NCBI GenBank assembly: GCA_965263165.1
Contig: OZ253584.1
Coordinates: 930,001-994,000 of the forward strand
Direction: 5' to 3'
Source of the DNA: SAR202-VII-2 sp965263165
GTDB lineage: Bacteria; Chloroflexota; Dehalococcoidia; Lucifugimonadales; SAR202-VII-2
Length of the DNA stretch: 64,000 bases
In this document: positions 35,263-44,516 of the stretch, piece by piece
Position numbering within the stretch: the stretch's first letter is position 1
How the letters are laid out: every line of letters begins with the position of its first letter
The notes under the pieces: generated by a model
What the model saw: only the letters and a program-made list of their open reading frames with translations
The model's database searches: none
What the model was told of the DNA's origin: nothing
Translations under genes and position numbers: made by a program

Positions 35263-35822
35263 GCGATGAGACCTTGCGCGCGGAGATACTTGCACTGGCG
35301 GAGGAAGTAGGCGCGCTGTCCTATGGCGACTTCACGCTGGCTTCCGGGAAGAAGAGCAGCTACTACTTCGACGGCAGACTTCTGTCGCTCCATCCGCTCG
35401 GGGCGCATCTGCTGGCTAGGGCTATGACACCGACAATTGTCGCGGCGGGGGCCGAGGGCGTGGGTGGTCCGGCAACCGGCGGCATACCGCTCGTTGCTGC
35501 AATCACTCTCTGGAGCCAGATCGAGGGGTCGCCGCTTTCAGGGTTCTTCGCGAGGGCAGAGGCCAAGGACCACGGCCGGCGGAAGAATGTGGAGGGCGTG
35601 CTCCGCCCGGGGCGCCCAGTGGCCGTGGTGGACGATGTCTGCACGACAGCGGGGTCGCTGTTCAGAGCCATCCAAGAGGCGGAGGCGCTGGGGTGCGCCG
35701 TGGTCAAGGTCATGGGCGTCCTAGACCGCATGGAAGGCGGCTCCGAGGAGCTTCGCAGGAGGGGCTACGACTTCGAGGCGCTGCTTCAGGCAACGCCCGA
35801 CGGCAGGGTGAGCGTCGCCTGA
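35259..35822 (+). CDS. pyrE: Orotate phosphoribosyltransferase
   Basis: 187 aa. DFTLASGKKSSYYFDGR and the PRPP loop VAVVDDVCTTAGSLF are diagnostic. Transfers ribose-phosphate to orotate in pyrimidine synthesis. ATGA overlap with nadD indicates translational coupling. Converges with gyrB, only 18 nt away. Confidence 0.94.
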   Translation: MSDETLRAEILALAEEVGALSYGDFTLASGKKSSYYFDGRLLSLHPLGAHLLARAMTPTIVAAGAEGVGGPATGGIPLVAAITLWSQIEGSPLSGFFARAEAKDHGRRKNVEGVLRPGRPVAVVDDVCTTAGSLFRAIQEAEALGCAVVKVMGVLDRMEGGSEELRRRGYDFEALLQATPDGRVSVA

Positions 35823-35840
35823 CGGCGGCCGAAACCCGGA

Positions 35841-38306
35841 CTAGACATCCAGATTCTTAACGTCCCGGGCGTGGGCCAAGATGAAGTGCTTGCGCTCCGC
35901 CACATCCTCCCCCATTAGGTCTTGGAAGACGCGCTGTGCAGCCGGGATGTCTTCCAAATCGACCCTGAGGAGACTGCGGGTCTCCGGGTTCATGGTGGTC
36001 TCCCAGAGCTGGTCGGGATTCATCTCGCCAAGACCCTTGTACCGCTGAATGCCGAGGCCCCGGACTTCGACCCGGTCAATGGCGTCTAGAAGCTCGTCAA
36101 GAGACTCGACCGCGGCGAGCTCCCTGTCCCTGCGGGAGAGCACTAACTCAGCGCCCAGAAGGTCGCTGACGGCGGAGTAGGAGGTGCGCAGGCGCTGAAA
36201 GGGGGCGAACTCCAGGAGGTCCTTGGTCATCCGCATACGCTCCGCGCCGGCGCCGCGGAGATCCACGGAAAAGTCGGTGAGGAGATCGGCGGGCATGAGA
36301 GCGGCCTGGTGGGCGCCGGCATCCCTGAGCCGCCCGCACAACTCTTCGACGGACTCCTCCTTGGTGAAGTCGACTCGCCCGAGGCGCGGGATGCCGGCGA
36401 GGACGACGAGTAGGGATTCCGGGTGTCCCCGGTCGCGGAGCTGGGCCAACGCCTCGGTGTAGGTTCGGGCGGCGGAGATTTTGTCCTGGAGCTGGTTGCC
36501 GGTGAACTTCTTGTCGGTCTTGGCGTTGAGGAGGGATGCGTCCTTGAGGGCAAGTTGGCGCATGATCGCGGCCCTGTCGGACTCTGAGTAGGCCCAATTG
36601 GAGTCGCGGCCAGCGGTGATCTTATACAGCGGCGGTTGGGCGACGAACAGGTTCCCGTTGAGCATGAGGGGGCGCATATGCTCGAAGAAGAAGGTGAGGA
36701 GCAGTGTGCGGATGTGGGCGCCGTCGACGTCAGCGTCCGTCATGATGATGACCTTGTGATAGCGGAGCTTGTCCAGAGCGAAGCCGATGTCGTTACCGTT
36801 GCCGTTGGTCCCGTCGTCGCTGTTCAGCTCTGCGCCCCTCCGATGGTAGCCCGCCCCCACGGCGGTGATGAGCGAGCGGATCTCCTCGTGGGCGAGCATC
36901 TTGTCTTCCGCCGCCTTCTCCACGTTGAGAATCTTCCCGCGCAGAGGCAGGATGGCCTGGAACCGCCGGTCGCGCCCCATCTTGGCCGACCCGCCCGCCG
37001 ACTCACCCTCAACCAGGTAGAGCTCGCTGAACTCGGGGTTGCGCTCGGAGCAGTCGGCCAGCTTGCCCGGCAGCGAGCCGCCGTCCATGGCGTTCTTGCG
37101 AATGACCAGATCCCGGGCCTTGCGGGCGGCCTCCCGCGCTCTGGCGGAAGTTAGGCATTTCTCCACGATGCGACGAGCGTCTTGGGGGTGCTCGTCCATA
37201 TAGACCTGCAGCGCGTCGCAGAAGACCGTCTCCACCGCCTGGCGCACCTCTGCGTTCCCCAGCTTGCCCTTGGTCTGGCCCTCGAACTGAGGGTCGGTGA
37301 GCTTCACCGATATGGCGGCAACGATGCCCTCCCGCACGTCCTCTCCGGTGAGGTTCGCCGCGTCGTCCTTGAGGAGCTTCTCCTTGCGGGCATAGTCGTT
37401 GATGCCCCGCGTGAGCGCGGCGCGGAAGCCGGTCAGGTGGGTCCCGCCGTCGGCTGTGTTGATGCAGTTGGCAAAGGAGTAGATGGACTCGTTGAAGCTG
37501 GAGTTATATTGCACGGCCACTTCGACGAGGGAGTCCCCGGAGGGCTGGAGGACATAGATGGGCGTCTTGTTCAGGACATCCCGCCCGCGGTTGACGTGCT
37601 TCACGAGGCTGGCGATGCCACCTTCGAAGTAGAACGTGCGGCGGTCGTTATGCATACGGCTAACGACGCTGATCTCCAGGCCCTTGTTGAGGTAGGCAAC
37701 CTCCCGGAAGCGCTGGCAAATGGTGGCGAAGTCGTAGTCGATCTCGGTGAAGATGGTATCGTCCGGCATGAAGGAGATGATCGTGCCGGTCGCAGTGTCC
37801 TCCGTGGGCCCCAGGTCCTCAAGGTCAATCGAGGGAATGCCCTGGGCGAACTCCTGGCGGTACAGATGCCCATTCCTGAAGACCTTGACCTCCAGCCAGG
37901 AGGAGAGGGCGTTGACGACAGAGGCGCCGACGCCGTGAAGGCCCCCCGAGACTTTGTAGCCGCCTCCACCGAACTTGCCGCCTGCGTGGAGGATGGTCAT
38001 TACGGTCTCCACGGCGGGGCGCTTGGTGGAGGGGTGGAGGTCAACAGGAATGCCGCGTCCGTTGTCCTGGACCTCCACCCGGCCGTCGGCGTGGAGCAGG
38101 ATCTCGACGCGGTCGCAGGACCCGGCCATAGCCTCGTCGACGGCGTTGTCCACGATCTCGTAAACGAGGTGGTGGAGGCCCCGCTGGTCGGTGGAGCCGA
38201 TGTACATTCCGGGCCTGCGACGGACCGCCTCCAAGCCTTCGAGAACCTGGATATCCCTGGCCGAGTAGTCTTGGACTCTTTCCGTCGCGGGCTTGGTTTC
38301 AACCAT
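35841..38306 (-). CDS. gyrB: DNA gyrase subunit B
   Basis: 821 aa. GHKL ATPase (EIVDNAVDEAMAG, DNGRGIPVD, GGLHGVGASVVNALS), QTK loop (EGQTKGKLGN), TOPRIM (LYLVEGESAGGSAK, MTDADVDGAHIRTLLL). Longer than the usual ~640-aa form owing to a roughly 170-aa insertion between TOPRIM and the conserved tail, as in E. coli-type GyrB. With GyrA it introduces negative supercoils. ATG chosen with AAGGA upstream; the frame continues further but loses similarity. gyrA is not in the window. Confidence 0.95.
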   Translation of the reverse strand: MVETKPATERVQDYSARDIQVLEGLEAVRRRPGMYIGSTDQRGLHHLVYEIVDNAVDEAMAGSCDRVEILLHADGRVEVQDNGRGIPVDLHPSTKRPAVETVMTILHAGGKFGGGGYKVSGGLHGVGASVVNALSSWLEVKVFRNGHLYRQEFAQGIPSIDLEDLGPTEDTATGTIISFMPDDTIFTEIDYDFATICQRFREVAYLNKGLEISVVSRMHNDRRTFYFEGGIASLVKHVNRGRDVLNKTPIYVLQPSGDSLVEVAVQYNSSFNESIYSFANCINTADGGTHLTGFRAALTRGINDYARKEKLLKDDAANLTGEDVREGIVAAISVKLTDPQFEGQTKGKLGNAEVRQAVETVFCDALQVYMDEHPQDARRIVEKCLTSARAREAARKARDLVIRKNAMDGGSLPGKLADCSERNPEFSELYLVEGESAGGSAKMGRDRRFQAILPLRGKILNVEKAAEDKMLAHEEIRSLITAVGAGYHRRGAELNSDDGTNGNGNDIGFALDKLRYHKVIIMTDADVDGAHIRTLLLTFFFEHMRPLMLNGNLFVAQPPLYKITAGRDSNWAYSESDRAAIMRQLALKDASLLNAKTDKKFTGNQLQDKISAARTYTEALAQLRDRGHPESLLVVLAGIPRLGRVDFTKEESVEELCGRLRDAGAHQAALMPADLLTDFSVDLRGAGAERMRMTKDLLEFAPFQRLRTSYSAVSDLLGAELVLSRRDRELAAVESLDELLDAIDRVEVRGLGIQRYKGLGEMNPDQLWETTMNPETRSLLRVDLEDIPAAQRVFQDLMGEDVAERKHFILAHARDVKNLDV

Positions 38307-38528
38307 AGTGGGATATCCTTCAGAAGAGTGGCGCTGCCGGCCTGCTGCAATGTCGCACGGAGCGGAGGAGGGGGACAACCGGGGAATGGCAGAGCTTCAT
38401 AGCGACAGAATCATCCGCCGAGGGTCAGGGTCAGCAATCGAATGCCGGGCGCTCTGCACATAGTAAGTATACCAGACTGGAGAGCTAGGCACAAACCGAG
38501 GGCGAATAGGCAGGCAGCCGAAGGAGTA
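38307..38528. other. Intergenic region upstream of gyrB and groES
   Basis: Divergent region of 322 bp up to the groES start. Apart from the groES promoter and CIRCE at its right end, I see no further signal. Confidence 0.4.
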
Positions 38529-38589
38529 TTGACACGGCTGGAGCGCCGACCTACAATCTGTCTTGGCACTCGAAGGGGTTGAGTGCTAA
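38529..38589 (+). promoter_or_regulatory. groESL promoter with CIRCE operator
   Basis: TTGACA (38529-38534), 17-nt spacer, TACAAT (38552-38557), then TTGGCACTC-N9-GAGTGCTAA (38563-38589), a CIRCE inverted repeat with one G for A against TTAGCACTC. The operator covers the start of transcription, so HrcA should repress until heat stress. Confidence 0.93.
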
Positions 38590-38628
38590 GACCAATTGGG
38601 GGGACCCAAGAGAAGAAGGAGGCGAAAC

Positions 38629-38925
38629 GTGGCGAGAAAGTTTGAACCGCTTGGCGACCGGGTGGTGGTCAAGCCCACGGAGAGGGAGGAGACGACAAAG
38701 AGCGGCTTGGTGCTGCCTGACACCGCGAGGGAGAGGCCCCAAGAGGGCGCGGTCGTCGCCATAGGCCCAGGCGACTTCTTGGAGGACGGCAGGCGCAAGC
38801 CGATGGATGTCCAGGTCGGCGACGTGGTGGTGTACTCCAAATTCGCTGGCACCGAGATGAAGGAGGATGAAGACGACCTGCTCATCCTTCGCCAGTCGGA
38901 CATTCTGGCCAAGGTATCCGGCTAA
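38629..38925 (+). CDS. groES: Co-chaperonin GroES
   Basis: 98 aa. FEPLGDRVVVKPTEREETTKSGLVLPD, VGDVVVYSKFAGTEM and ILRQSDILAKV are standard. Forms the heptameric lid of GroEL. GTG start with AAGGAGG 6 nt upstream; the frame extends further upstream into the CIRCE leader and is not used. groEL follows after 56 nt; both are under CIRCE control. Confidence 0.96.
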   Translation: MARKFEPLGDRVVVKPTEREETTKSGLVLPDTARERPQEGAVVAIGPGDFLEDGRRKPMDVQVGDVVVYSKFAGTEMKEDEDDLLILRQSDILAKVSG

Positions 38926-38981
38926 GGCCGGGCAGACAACACCAACAAAGGCAAAGACATCCCTCAGGAGGAAAACGCTAG

Positions 38982-40592
38982 ATGGCTAAGCAAATCGCTT
39001 ACGGAGAAGAAGCGCGCAAGTCGCTTCGCACGGGCATCGACAAGCTTGCCGAGACCGTGAAGGTTACGCTGGGACCCACGGGCCGCAACGTGGTGCTGGA
39101 CAAGAAGTTCGGCGCGCCCCAGGTCTGCAGCGACGGCGTCACCATCGCCAAAGAGATCGAGTTGGAAGACCACTTCGAGAACATGGGCGCGCAGATCCTC
39201 AAGGAGGCCGCCAGCAAGACCAACGACGTGGCCGGAGACGGCACCACCACGTCCATCGTCCTGGCCCAGGCCATGATTCACGAGGGCTTCCGCAACGTCG
39301 CCGCGGGCGCCAACCCGATGATCATCAAGCTCGGTATGGAAAGAGCCGTCAACGCCATGAAGGACGAGCTCAGGAGCCTGTCCACCCCGGTGGAAGGCCG
39401 GGCGCAGATTGCCCAGGTCGCGGCCCTCTCAGCCCACGAGCGGGCGATTGGCGACCTGATCGCAGAGGTCATGGAGAAGGTCGGCAAGGACGGCGTCATC
39501 ACGGTGGAAGAGTCCAAGGGGCTCGCCTACGAGGTCGAGTACGTTGAGGGGATGCAGTTCGACCGCGGGTTCATCAGCCCCTACTTCGTCACCGACAGCG
39601 AGCGTATGGAAGCTTCCCTGGACGACCCCTACATTCTGATCACCGACAAGAAGATCTCTGCCGTCAACGACATTCTGCCGGCCTTGGAGAAGATTCTCTC
39701 GGTCACCAAGAACGTTGTGGTCGTTGCCGAGGACGTTGAGGGCGAGGCCCTGGCAACCCTGGTGGTCAACAAGCTCCGCGGTACGCTGAGCTGCCTGGCC
39801 GTCAAAGCCCCTGGCTTCGGCGACCGGCGCAAGGCCATGCTCCAGGACATCGCCATCCTGACCGGCGCAACGGTTATCAGCGAGGACGTTGGCCGCAAGC
39901 TGGACTCGGTGACGGTGGAGGACTTGGGCCGGGCGCGCTCGGTGAAGGCCAACAAGGACGAGACAACCCTCATCGAAGGCCACGGCGCTGAAGCGGAGAT
40001 CCAGAACCGCATCAAGCAGATCAAGTCCCAGATCGAGGACACGACTTCAGAGTTCGACAAGGAAAAGCTGCAAGAGCGCCTGGCCAAGCTGGCTGGCGGC
40101 GTGGCCGTTATCAAGGTGGGAGCGGCTACCGAGGTCGAATTGAAGGAGAAGAAGGCCCGGGTTGAGGACGCTCTGTCGGCCACGCGAGCGGCCGTTGAAG
40201 AGGGCATCGTTCCCGGTGGCGGCGTCGGCCTGATTCGCGCGCTGCCGTCCCTGAATGGCCTGAACCTTGAGGGCGACCAGCATCTTGGGGTGCAGATCGT
40301 GCGGAAGGTGGTTGAAGAGCCCGTGAGGGTCATCGCCCACAACGCCGGCCTGGAAGGTGCGGTTATCTTGGAAGCCATCAAGAAGGGCACCGGCGACTAC
40401 GGCTATGACGCCGAGAACCAGGTGTATGGCAGCATGATGGAGCGCGGCATCATCGACCCGGCGAAGGTCACCCGCGCGGCGCTGGAGAATGCGGCCAGCA
40501 TCGCGACGATGGTGTTGACCACGGAGTCGCTGGTATCCGACATTCCGGAGAAGGGCCCGGCGGCCCCCCCGATGCCTCCGATGGACTACTAG
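38982..40592 (+). CDS. groEL: Chaperonin GroEL
   Basis: 536 aa. GPTGRNVVLDKKFG, VAGDGTTTSIVLAQAM (ATP site Asp), DRGFISPYFVTD and EEGIVPGGGVGLIRAL are conserved. C-terminus ends PPMPPMDY instead of the usual Gly-Gly-Met repeats. ATP-driven folding chamber. A strong rho-independent terminator follows 16 nt after the stop. Confidence 0.97.
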   Translation: MAKQIAYGEEARKSLRTGIDKLAETVKVTLGPTGRNVVLDKKFGAPQVCSDGVTIAKEIELEDHFENMGAQILKEAASKTNDVAGDGTTTSIVLAQAMIHEGFRNVAAGANPMIIKLGMERAVNAMKDELRSLSTPVEGRAQIAQVAALSAHERAIGDLIAEVMEKVGKDGVITVEESKGLAYEVEYVEGMQFDRGFISPYFVTDSERMEASLDDPYILITDKKISAVNDILPALEKILSVTKNVVVVAEDVEGEALATLVVNKLRGTLSCLAVKAPGFGDRRKAMLQDIAILTGATVISEDVGRKLDSVTVEDLGRARSVKANKDETTLIEGHGAEAEIQNRIKQIKSQIEDTTSEFDKEKLQERLAKLAGGVAVIKVGAATEVELKEKKARVEDALSATRAAVEEGIVPGGGVGLIRALPSLNGLNLEGDQHLGVQIVRKVVEEPVRVIAHNAGLEGAVILEAIKKGTGDYGYDAENQVYGSMMERGIIDPAKVTRAALENAASIATMVLTTESLVSDIPEKGPAAPPMPPMDY

Positions 40593-40607
40593 CCCGAGGA
40601 TAGGGAA

Positions 40608-40646
40608 AGAGACGCCCCCGGCTCTTGGCCGGGGGCGTCTCTTTTT
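40608..40646 (+). terminator. groESL rho-independent terminator
   Basis: 15-bp perfect stem AGAGACGCCCCCGGC with loop TCTTG and complement, then TTTTT. Confidence 0.93.
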
Positions 40647-40735
40647 GCCGTCCTCGGCTGCGCCGCTTAGCGGCGCACAGGCCCCAGGGGCGTGGACGGT
40701 CAGGGATCTGGCGCCGGCCCAGAGCCAACGAGGGC

Positions 40736-41032
40736 TCAGGCGTTGGGCAGGCGGACCTGCGAGCGGGTGAGAATGCGGTGCACGGTGCGGGGGCTGACTC
40801 CGGACTGCTCTGCGGCCTGCGCCACGTTCGAGCACCGCCAGTAGGTCTCCAAAACCCTGTTGTCCCGCTGCCGGCGAAGCTCTTCCTGATACGACACAGG
40901 GTCGTCGTACTTGCACTGAGGCAGCGGGCAGTCCAAACACCGGGGCGACACCGAACAGCCGTCGTCGCGATAGGGAACGCGCTCCGGCAAAGGGTCTTCG
41001 CTCAGGGCTTTAGGCTTGCTCGTCGTGACCAT
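40736..41032 (-). CDS. LexA-controlled small Cys4/helix-turn-helix protein
   Basis: 98 aa. Cys26, Cys32, Cys35 and Cys40 (CSVSPRCLDCPLPQC) form a possible zinc or Fe-S cluster; a Lys/Glu/Arg-rich helix follows, then a helix-turn-helix (NVAQAAEQSGVSPRTVHRIL, residues 69-88). The promoter carries two perfect GAAC-N4-GTTC LexA boxes, so it should be induced by DNA damage. ATG at 41032 chosen; the frame continues to 41851 but that part is antisense to tsaD. No known family was recognised; a damage-inducible regulator is the best guess. Confidence 0.75.
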   Translation of the reverse strand: MVTTSKPKALSEDPLPERVPYRDDGCSVSPRCLDCPLPQCKYDDPVSYQEELRRQRDNRVLETYWRCSNVAQAAEQSGVSPRTVHRILTRSQVRLPNA

Positions 41033-41063
41033 GACTCGACACCCCCCAAGGACCAGATGAACA

Positions 41064-41116
41064 CGAACTATTGTTCGATTGAGGGGAGTGTAGAACGAAC
41101 GTTCGGCACTTGTCAA
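41064..41116 (-). promoter_or_regulatory. SOS promoter with two LexA operators
   Basis: Minus strand TTGACA (41111-41116), 18-nt spacer, TACACT (41087-41092). LexA box 1, GAAC-GAAC-GTTC (41093-41104), fills the spacer and touches the -10; box 2, CGAAC-N4-GTTCG (41064-41077), lies at about +10 to +25. Both match the GAAC-N4-GTTC consensus fully. Confidence 0.88.
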
Positions 41117-41244
41117 GGGGTGGACTTGCTGAGGAAAAGGCGCGCCCCGAGCCAGCGCCGGCGGATGTGGCGGCCAAGGCCTTTCACCAAGGGCTCGGTG
41201 GGTTCGCCGGCCTCTCGATACTTCCGCTCGGGAGCGCCGACCGG

Positions 41245-42255
41245 CTAGCCCAACCGCAGTGAAGGCACAACGTCTAGGTCCAGCCCGCTGTGCTCCCGGT
41301 AGTAGGCGCAAGCGGCAATCATGGCTCCATTGTCGGTGCACAGGGACGTCGGCGGGATGATGACAGGCACGGGCGAGGCTTCCTGCATCTGGCGGCGCAA
41401 CGGGCCGTTGGCGGCGACGCCGCCGCCCAGCAGGATGCCCTGCACCCCATACTGACGCGCCAAGGCCACGGTCTTGCCCACAAGCACGTCCACCAGCGAC
41501 GCCTGAAAGGCCGCCGCCACCTCGGCGACCTCCTGTGGGTCCGGTTCGACTCCTTCCTGCGGGGGGTACAGCCCCTTGGCCTGGGCCATGTGGAGCACTG
41601 CCGTCTTGAGGCCGCTGAAGCTGAAGTCGTTGGCGCCTTTGAGCCATGCCCGCGGCAGCTTTTCCTTTCCCGCGGCCCCTTCGGCGGCCCGCTGCACCAG
41701 AGGCCCGCCGGGGAACCCCATGCCCAGGATCCGCGCCACCTTGTCGAAGGCCTCGCCGGCGGCGTCGTCCCGCGTGCGGCCCAGTAGGCGATGCCGACCG
41801 TGCCCTTCCATGAGGACAAGGTCGGTGTGGCCTCCCGACGCGATCAGGCACATGAAGGGGAACCCCGGCGTCTCCGAAGGATCGAACCCGAGGAGCCAGC
41901 CCGCGTAGAGATGGGCCTCTAGGTGGTTCACGCCGATGAGCGGCAGGCCGCTGCCCAGCGACTGTCCCTTGGCGAAGTTGACGCCCACAAGCAATGAGCC
42001 CGCCAGCCCCGGCCCATGGGTGACGGCAATGGCATCCACGTCGTTGAGCGTTGCTCCGGCTTCAGCGAGGGCGCGCTGGGTGATGGGGAGGAGGCTAAGG
42101 AGGTGCTGACGCGACGCCACCTCCGGCACGATGCCACCGTACCGGGCGTGGATCTCCACCTGCGAGGCAACGACGTTGGACAGGACGTTGCGGCCATCGG
42201 CGACCACGCCTACAGCAGTATCGTCGCAGGAGGTTTCGATGCCTAGGATAAGCAT
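41245..42255 (-). CDS. tsaD: tRNA N6-threonylcarbamoyladenosine transferase TsaD
   Basis: 336 aa ASKHA protein. MLILGIETSCDDTAVGVV, the metal-binding HLEAH (VNHLEAHLYA), ASGGHTDLVLM, DDAAGEAFDKVARILG and LLGGGVAANGPLR are diagnostic. With TsaB/E it makes t6A37 of ANN-decoding tRNAs. The TATAGT box lies 6 nt before the ATG, implying a leaderless transcript; the longer frame is inside the promoter. Confidence 0.95.
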   Translation of the reverse strand: MLILGIETSCDDTAVGVVADGRNVLSNVVASQVEIHARYGGIVPEVASRQHLLSLLPITQRALAEAGATLNDVDAIAVTHGPGLAGSLLVGVNFAKGQSLGSGLPLIGVNHLEAHLYAGWLLGFDPSETPGFPFMCLIASGGHTDLVLMEGHGRHRLLGRTRDDAAGEAFDKVARILGMGFPGGPLVQRAAEGAAGKEKLPRAWLKGANDFSFSGLKTAVLHMAQAKGLYPPQEGVEPDPQEVAEVAAAFQASLVDVLVGKTVALARQYGVQGILLGGGVAANGPLRRQMQEASPVPVIIPPTSLCTDNGAMIAACAYYREHSGLDLDVVPSLRLG

Positions 42256-42261
42256 GACCGC

Positions 42262-42291
42262 ACTATAGCTTGCCCTGGGGCCGGAGGCCAA
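42262..42291 (-). promoter_or_regulatory. tsaD promoter, leaderless type
   Basis: Minus strand TTGGCC, 18-nt spacer, TATAGT, then 6 nt to the ATG. Confidence 0.45.
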
Positions 42292-42362
42292 GGCGGGCTT
42301 GCTCACCGCCGTATTGACGGCTTACCGTGGCACCAGCAACAGACGGTATTGGGAGCAAGGAC

Positions 42363-43007
42363 TTGACCGCAAGCAGAGAGGACGCGAGCCCGTACCCGCC
42401 AAACTTCTTCAGCCGCGAGGATGAGCGCGACGACGAGCTGTTCTACATTCAGCCCCGGCTGGTCGTGCACATCGACGAGCCCGCCATCGCTGCTATCGGG
42501 CGGTATCTCCGACGGGTGCTGCCGGAGAACGGCGCGCTGCTGGACCTCATGAGCAGTTGGCGCTCCCATCTCCCGGACGACTTCCCAAAGGCAAAGGTGG
42601 TCGGGGTGGGTCTCAACGCCATTGAGATGAGCCAGAATCCCCAGTTAGACGAGTGGGTCGTGCATAACGTGAACGCCAACCCGGCGCTCCCGTTTGAAGA
42701 CGCCGCCTTCGACGCCGCGCTGGTCACGGTATCAGTGCAATATATGACGCGGCCCGTAGAGATATTCGGGGAGGTCCGGCGGGTGCTCCGTCCGGACGGG
42801 GCATTCCACGTCAGCTATTCTAACCGGATGTTCCCCACGAAGGCCGTTCTGGCCTGGCGCGCCCTCGACGACGAGCGGCGCGCCCAACTCATCGCCTCAT
42901 ACTTCGAGCGCTCGGGAGGGTGGACGGCGCCCACATTCGAGGACATCAGCCCGGCCGCGGGCGTTCCCTCGGACCCGATGTGCGTGGTCTCGGCGAGGCG
43001 CCAGTAG
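42363..43007 (+). CDS. SAM-dependent methyltransferase-like protein
   Basis: 214 aa. LLDLMSSWRSHLP corresponds to the end of strand 1 (motif I, lacking the usual GxGxG), VVGVGLNAIEM to motif II, LPFEDAAFDAALVTVSVQYM to motif IV and VRRVLRPDGAFHVSYSNRMF to motif V of class I methyltransferases. Substrate unknown; the degenerate motif I makes cofactor binding uncertain. TTG start chosen for GGGAG 7 nt upstream; GTG at 42327 is the alternative. Divergent from tsaD. Confidence 0.7.
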   Translation: MTASREDASPYPPNFFSREDERDDELFYIQPRLVVHIDEPAIAAIGRYLRRVLPENGALLDLMSSWRSHLPDDFPKAKVVGVGLNAIEMSQNPQLDEWVVHNVNANPALPFEDAAFDAALVTVSVQYMTRPVEIFGEVRRVLRPDGAFHVSYSNRMFPTKAVLAWRALDDERRAQLIASYFERSGGWTAPTFEDISPAAGVPSDPMCVVSARRQ

Positions 43008-43040
43008 TTGGGGCCGGGCTGGAGCGCCGGGCGGCCGCCG

Positions 43041-44489
43041 CTACCGCGGCGACCACACTCCTAGCGTTCCATCCGCCACCACCCGCGGCTCCTCCTCTCC
43101 GGTGGCGTCGAGAAGGATGATGGCCGAAGAAAGTCCGCGTGGCATGTCGATGGTCCGGCCGGCCACTACCACGTACCGGCTGTCAGGCGACCACGGGCCG
43201 TGGGAGTAGGCGAACTGGTCGAAGAAGAGGAGCAGGCCCGTGTTGTCCGGAGCATGCCGCATCGAGGCTAGGAGCCTGTGTTCATCGGCAGGAAGGTCAT
43301 AGACCCACCATTCGAGCGCTCGGACGATGGGGTTCTCAACGACATAGGCCAGGCGCGCGCTGTTGGGGGACCAAAAGAAGGCGAATACCGGATCGTCCTT
43401 GATGTCCCGGCTCTCCAGTGTTTCGACATCCACCAATGACAGGCGCGCCGATCCCTCCAACCCGGACGGGAGGGTGTTCAGCGCGATGAGCCGGCCGTCG
43501 GGAGACCACAGGAAGGCGTGCCGGCCGGTGATGGGCGCAATGACCTGCCTGCCATCGCCGTCGGCGTCGGCCAGCGCCAGCGCCCCGCCCTCGAGATCGT
43601 CGTCGGCGTAGATGTAGCGTTCGCCGTCGGGGTCCCAGGCCGGGGCGCGGTAGCTGCCGCTGACATGAGGAAGGTCCGTCACGCGGTCTTCGGCGGAAAG
43701 GTCCACGAACTTGTGACGCTCTTTGTGGTGGACGATGGCCCGTTGACCGTCGGGGGACCACGAGTAGTACAGGGGAGCGCGGAACAGGTCTTCTTGAACG
43801 AGGCCGCTACCGTCCGCCTTCACCGTATGGAGCGTGACCTCGCTGTCCACGCCGGCGAGGAAGCTGAGGTTATCGTTGGAGGCCCACAGCGTGTAATGGG
43901 GAATGATGGGCGTGTAGGCGATGGGGCCGGTGTCCTCAACGGGGTTCGTGAAGACCTCCTTCACGGACCGCTCCTGGAGGTCGGTGACGAAGAGCCGCAT
44001 CTCGAACTGGAGTTCGCCGCGGTCGCGGAAGGAAGAGAAGGCGAGCTTGGTGGCGTCGGGAGACCAGGTGGGCCAACTGTAAAACACGCCGGTTTCCTGG
44101 GAAGGAGGGGCCGGGAGCAGGGAAACGACCAACCCGGAAGTCTCGGGCGAGACCCTGCGACGGTCCGAGCCATCGCGGGCGATGGTGTAGATGTGGCCGT
44201 CCAAGCCCGAGTAGGCGATGCGGTCGACCGGCGGGACCGGCGTCGGAGTTGGAATCGGCGTCAGAGTCGGCGGCTCGCTGGAGCAAGCGAGGGCAAGAGC
44301 AAGGCTCAGGGGCGCCAGGAGCGACGCTATGAGCGCCGGCAGCCAGCGCCGCGATCGGTAGGTGTTCCGGGGGCGCCCTGGCGAAGCGGAGCGGTCAACG
44401 GCTATGGCAGGCCTCGCGTCCTGGCAACAAGCGGACTCGCTGCAACGAGAGCATCGTAGACCGGGCCGCCAGCCAGCGCCAGTGCGCAA
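43041..44489 (-). CDS. Lipoprotein with TolB/PD40-type beta-propeller
   Basis: 482 aa as the open frame. A hydrophobic signal LIASLLAPLSLALALAC ends in a lipobox Cys, followed by a Thr/Pro linker (TPIPTPTPVPP) and WD40-like PD40 repeats (WSPDATKLAFSS, WSPDGQRAIVHH, WDPDGERYIYAD, WSPDGRLIALNT, WSPNSARLAYVV, WSPDSRYVVVAG). Probably surface-anchored and protein- or ligand-binding. The true start is unclear because the first ~45 residues precede the signal peptide and no good ribosome-binding site is visible. Confidence 0.75.
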   Translation of the reverse strand: MRTGAGWRPGLRCSRCSESACCQDARPAIAVDRSASPGRPRNTYRSRRWLPALIASLLAPLSLALALACSSEPPTLTPIPTPTPVPPVDRIAYSGLDGHIYTIARDGSDRRRVSPETSGLVVSLLPAPPSQETGVFYSWPTWSPDATKLAFSSFRDRGELQFEMRLFVTDLQERSVKEVFTNPVEDTGPIAYTPIIPHYTLWASNDNLSFLAGVDSEVTLHTVKADGSGLVQEDLFRAPLYYSWSPDGQRAIVHHKERHKFVDLSAEDRVTDLPHVSGSYRAPAWDPDGERYIYADDDLEGGALALADADGDGRQVIAPITGRHAFLWSPDGRLIALNTLPSGLEGSARLSLVDVETLESRDIKDDPVFAFFWSPNSARLAYVVENPIVRALEWWVYDLPADEHRLLASMRHAPDNTGLLLFFDQFAYSHGPWSPDSRYVVVAGRTIDMPRGLSSAIILLDATGEEEPRVVADGTLGVWSPR

Positions 44490-44516
44490 GGAGAACGCCC
44501 GGCTTGGCGGAACGCT

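Noticed and set aside
37182..38402. 406-codon open frame antisense to gyrB
   Set aside because: Sense strand encodes unmistakable gyrB; the antisense product has no recognisable family.
40736..41851. 371-codon reading of the Cys4/HTH frame
   Set aside because: The upstream part crosses the SOS promoter and lies antisense to tsaD; only the last 98 codons form a sensible protein with its own start.
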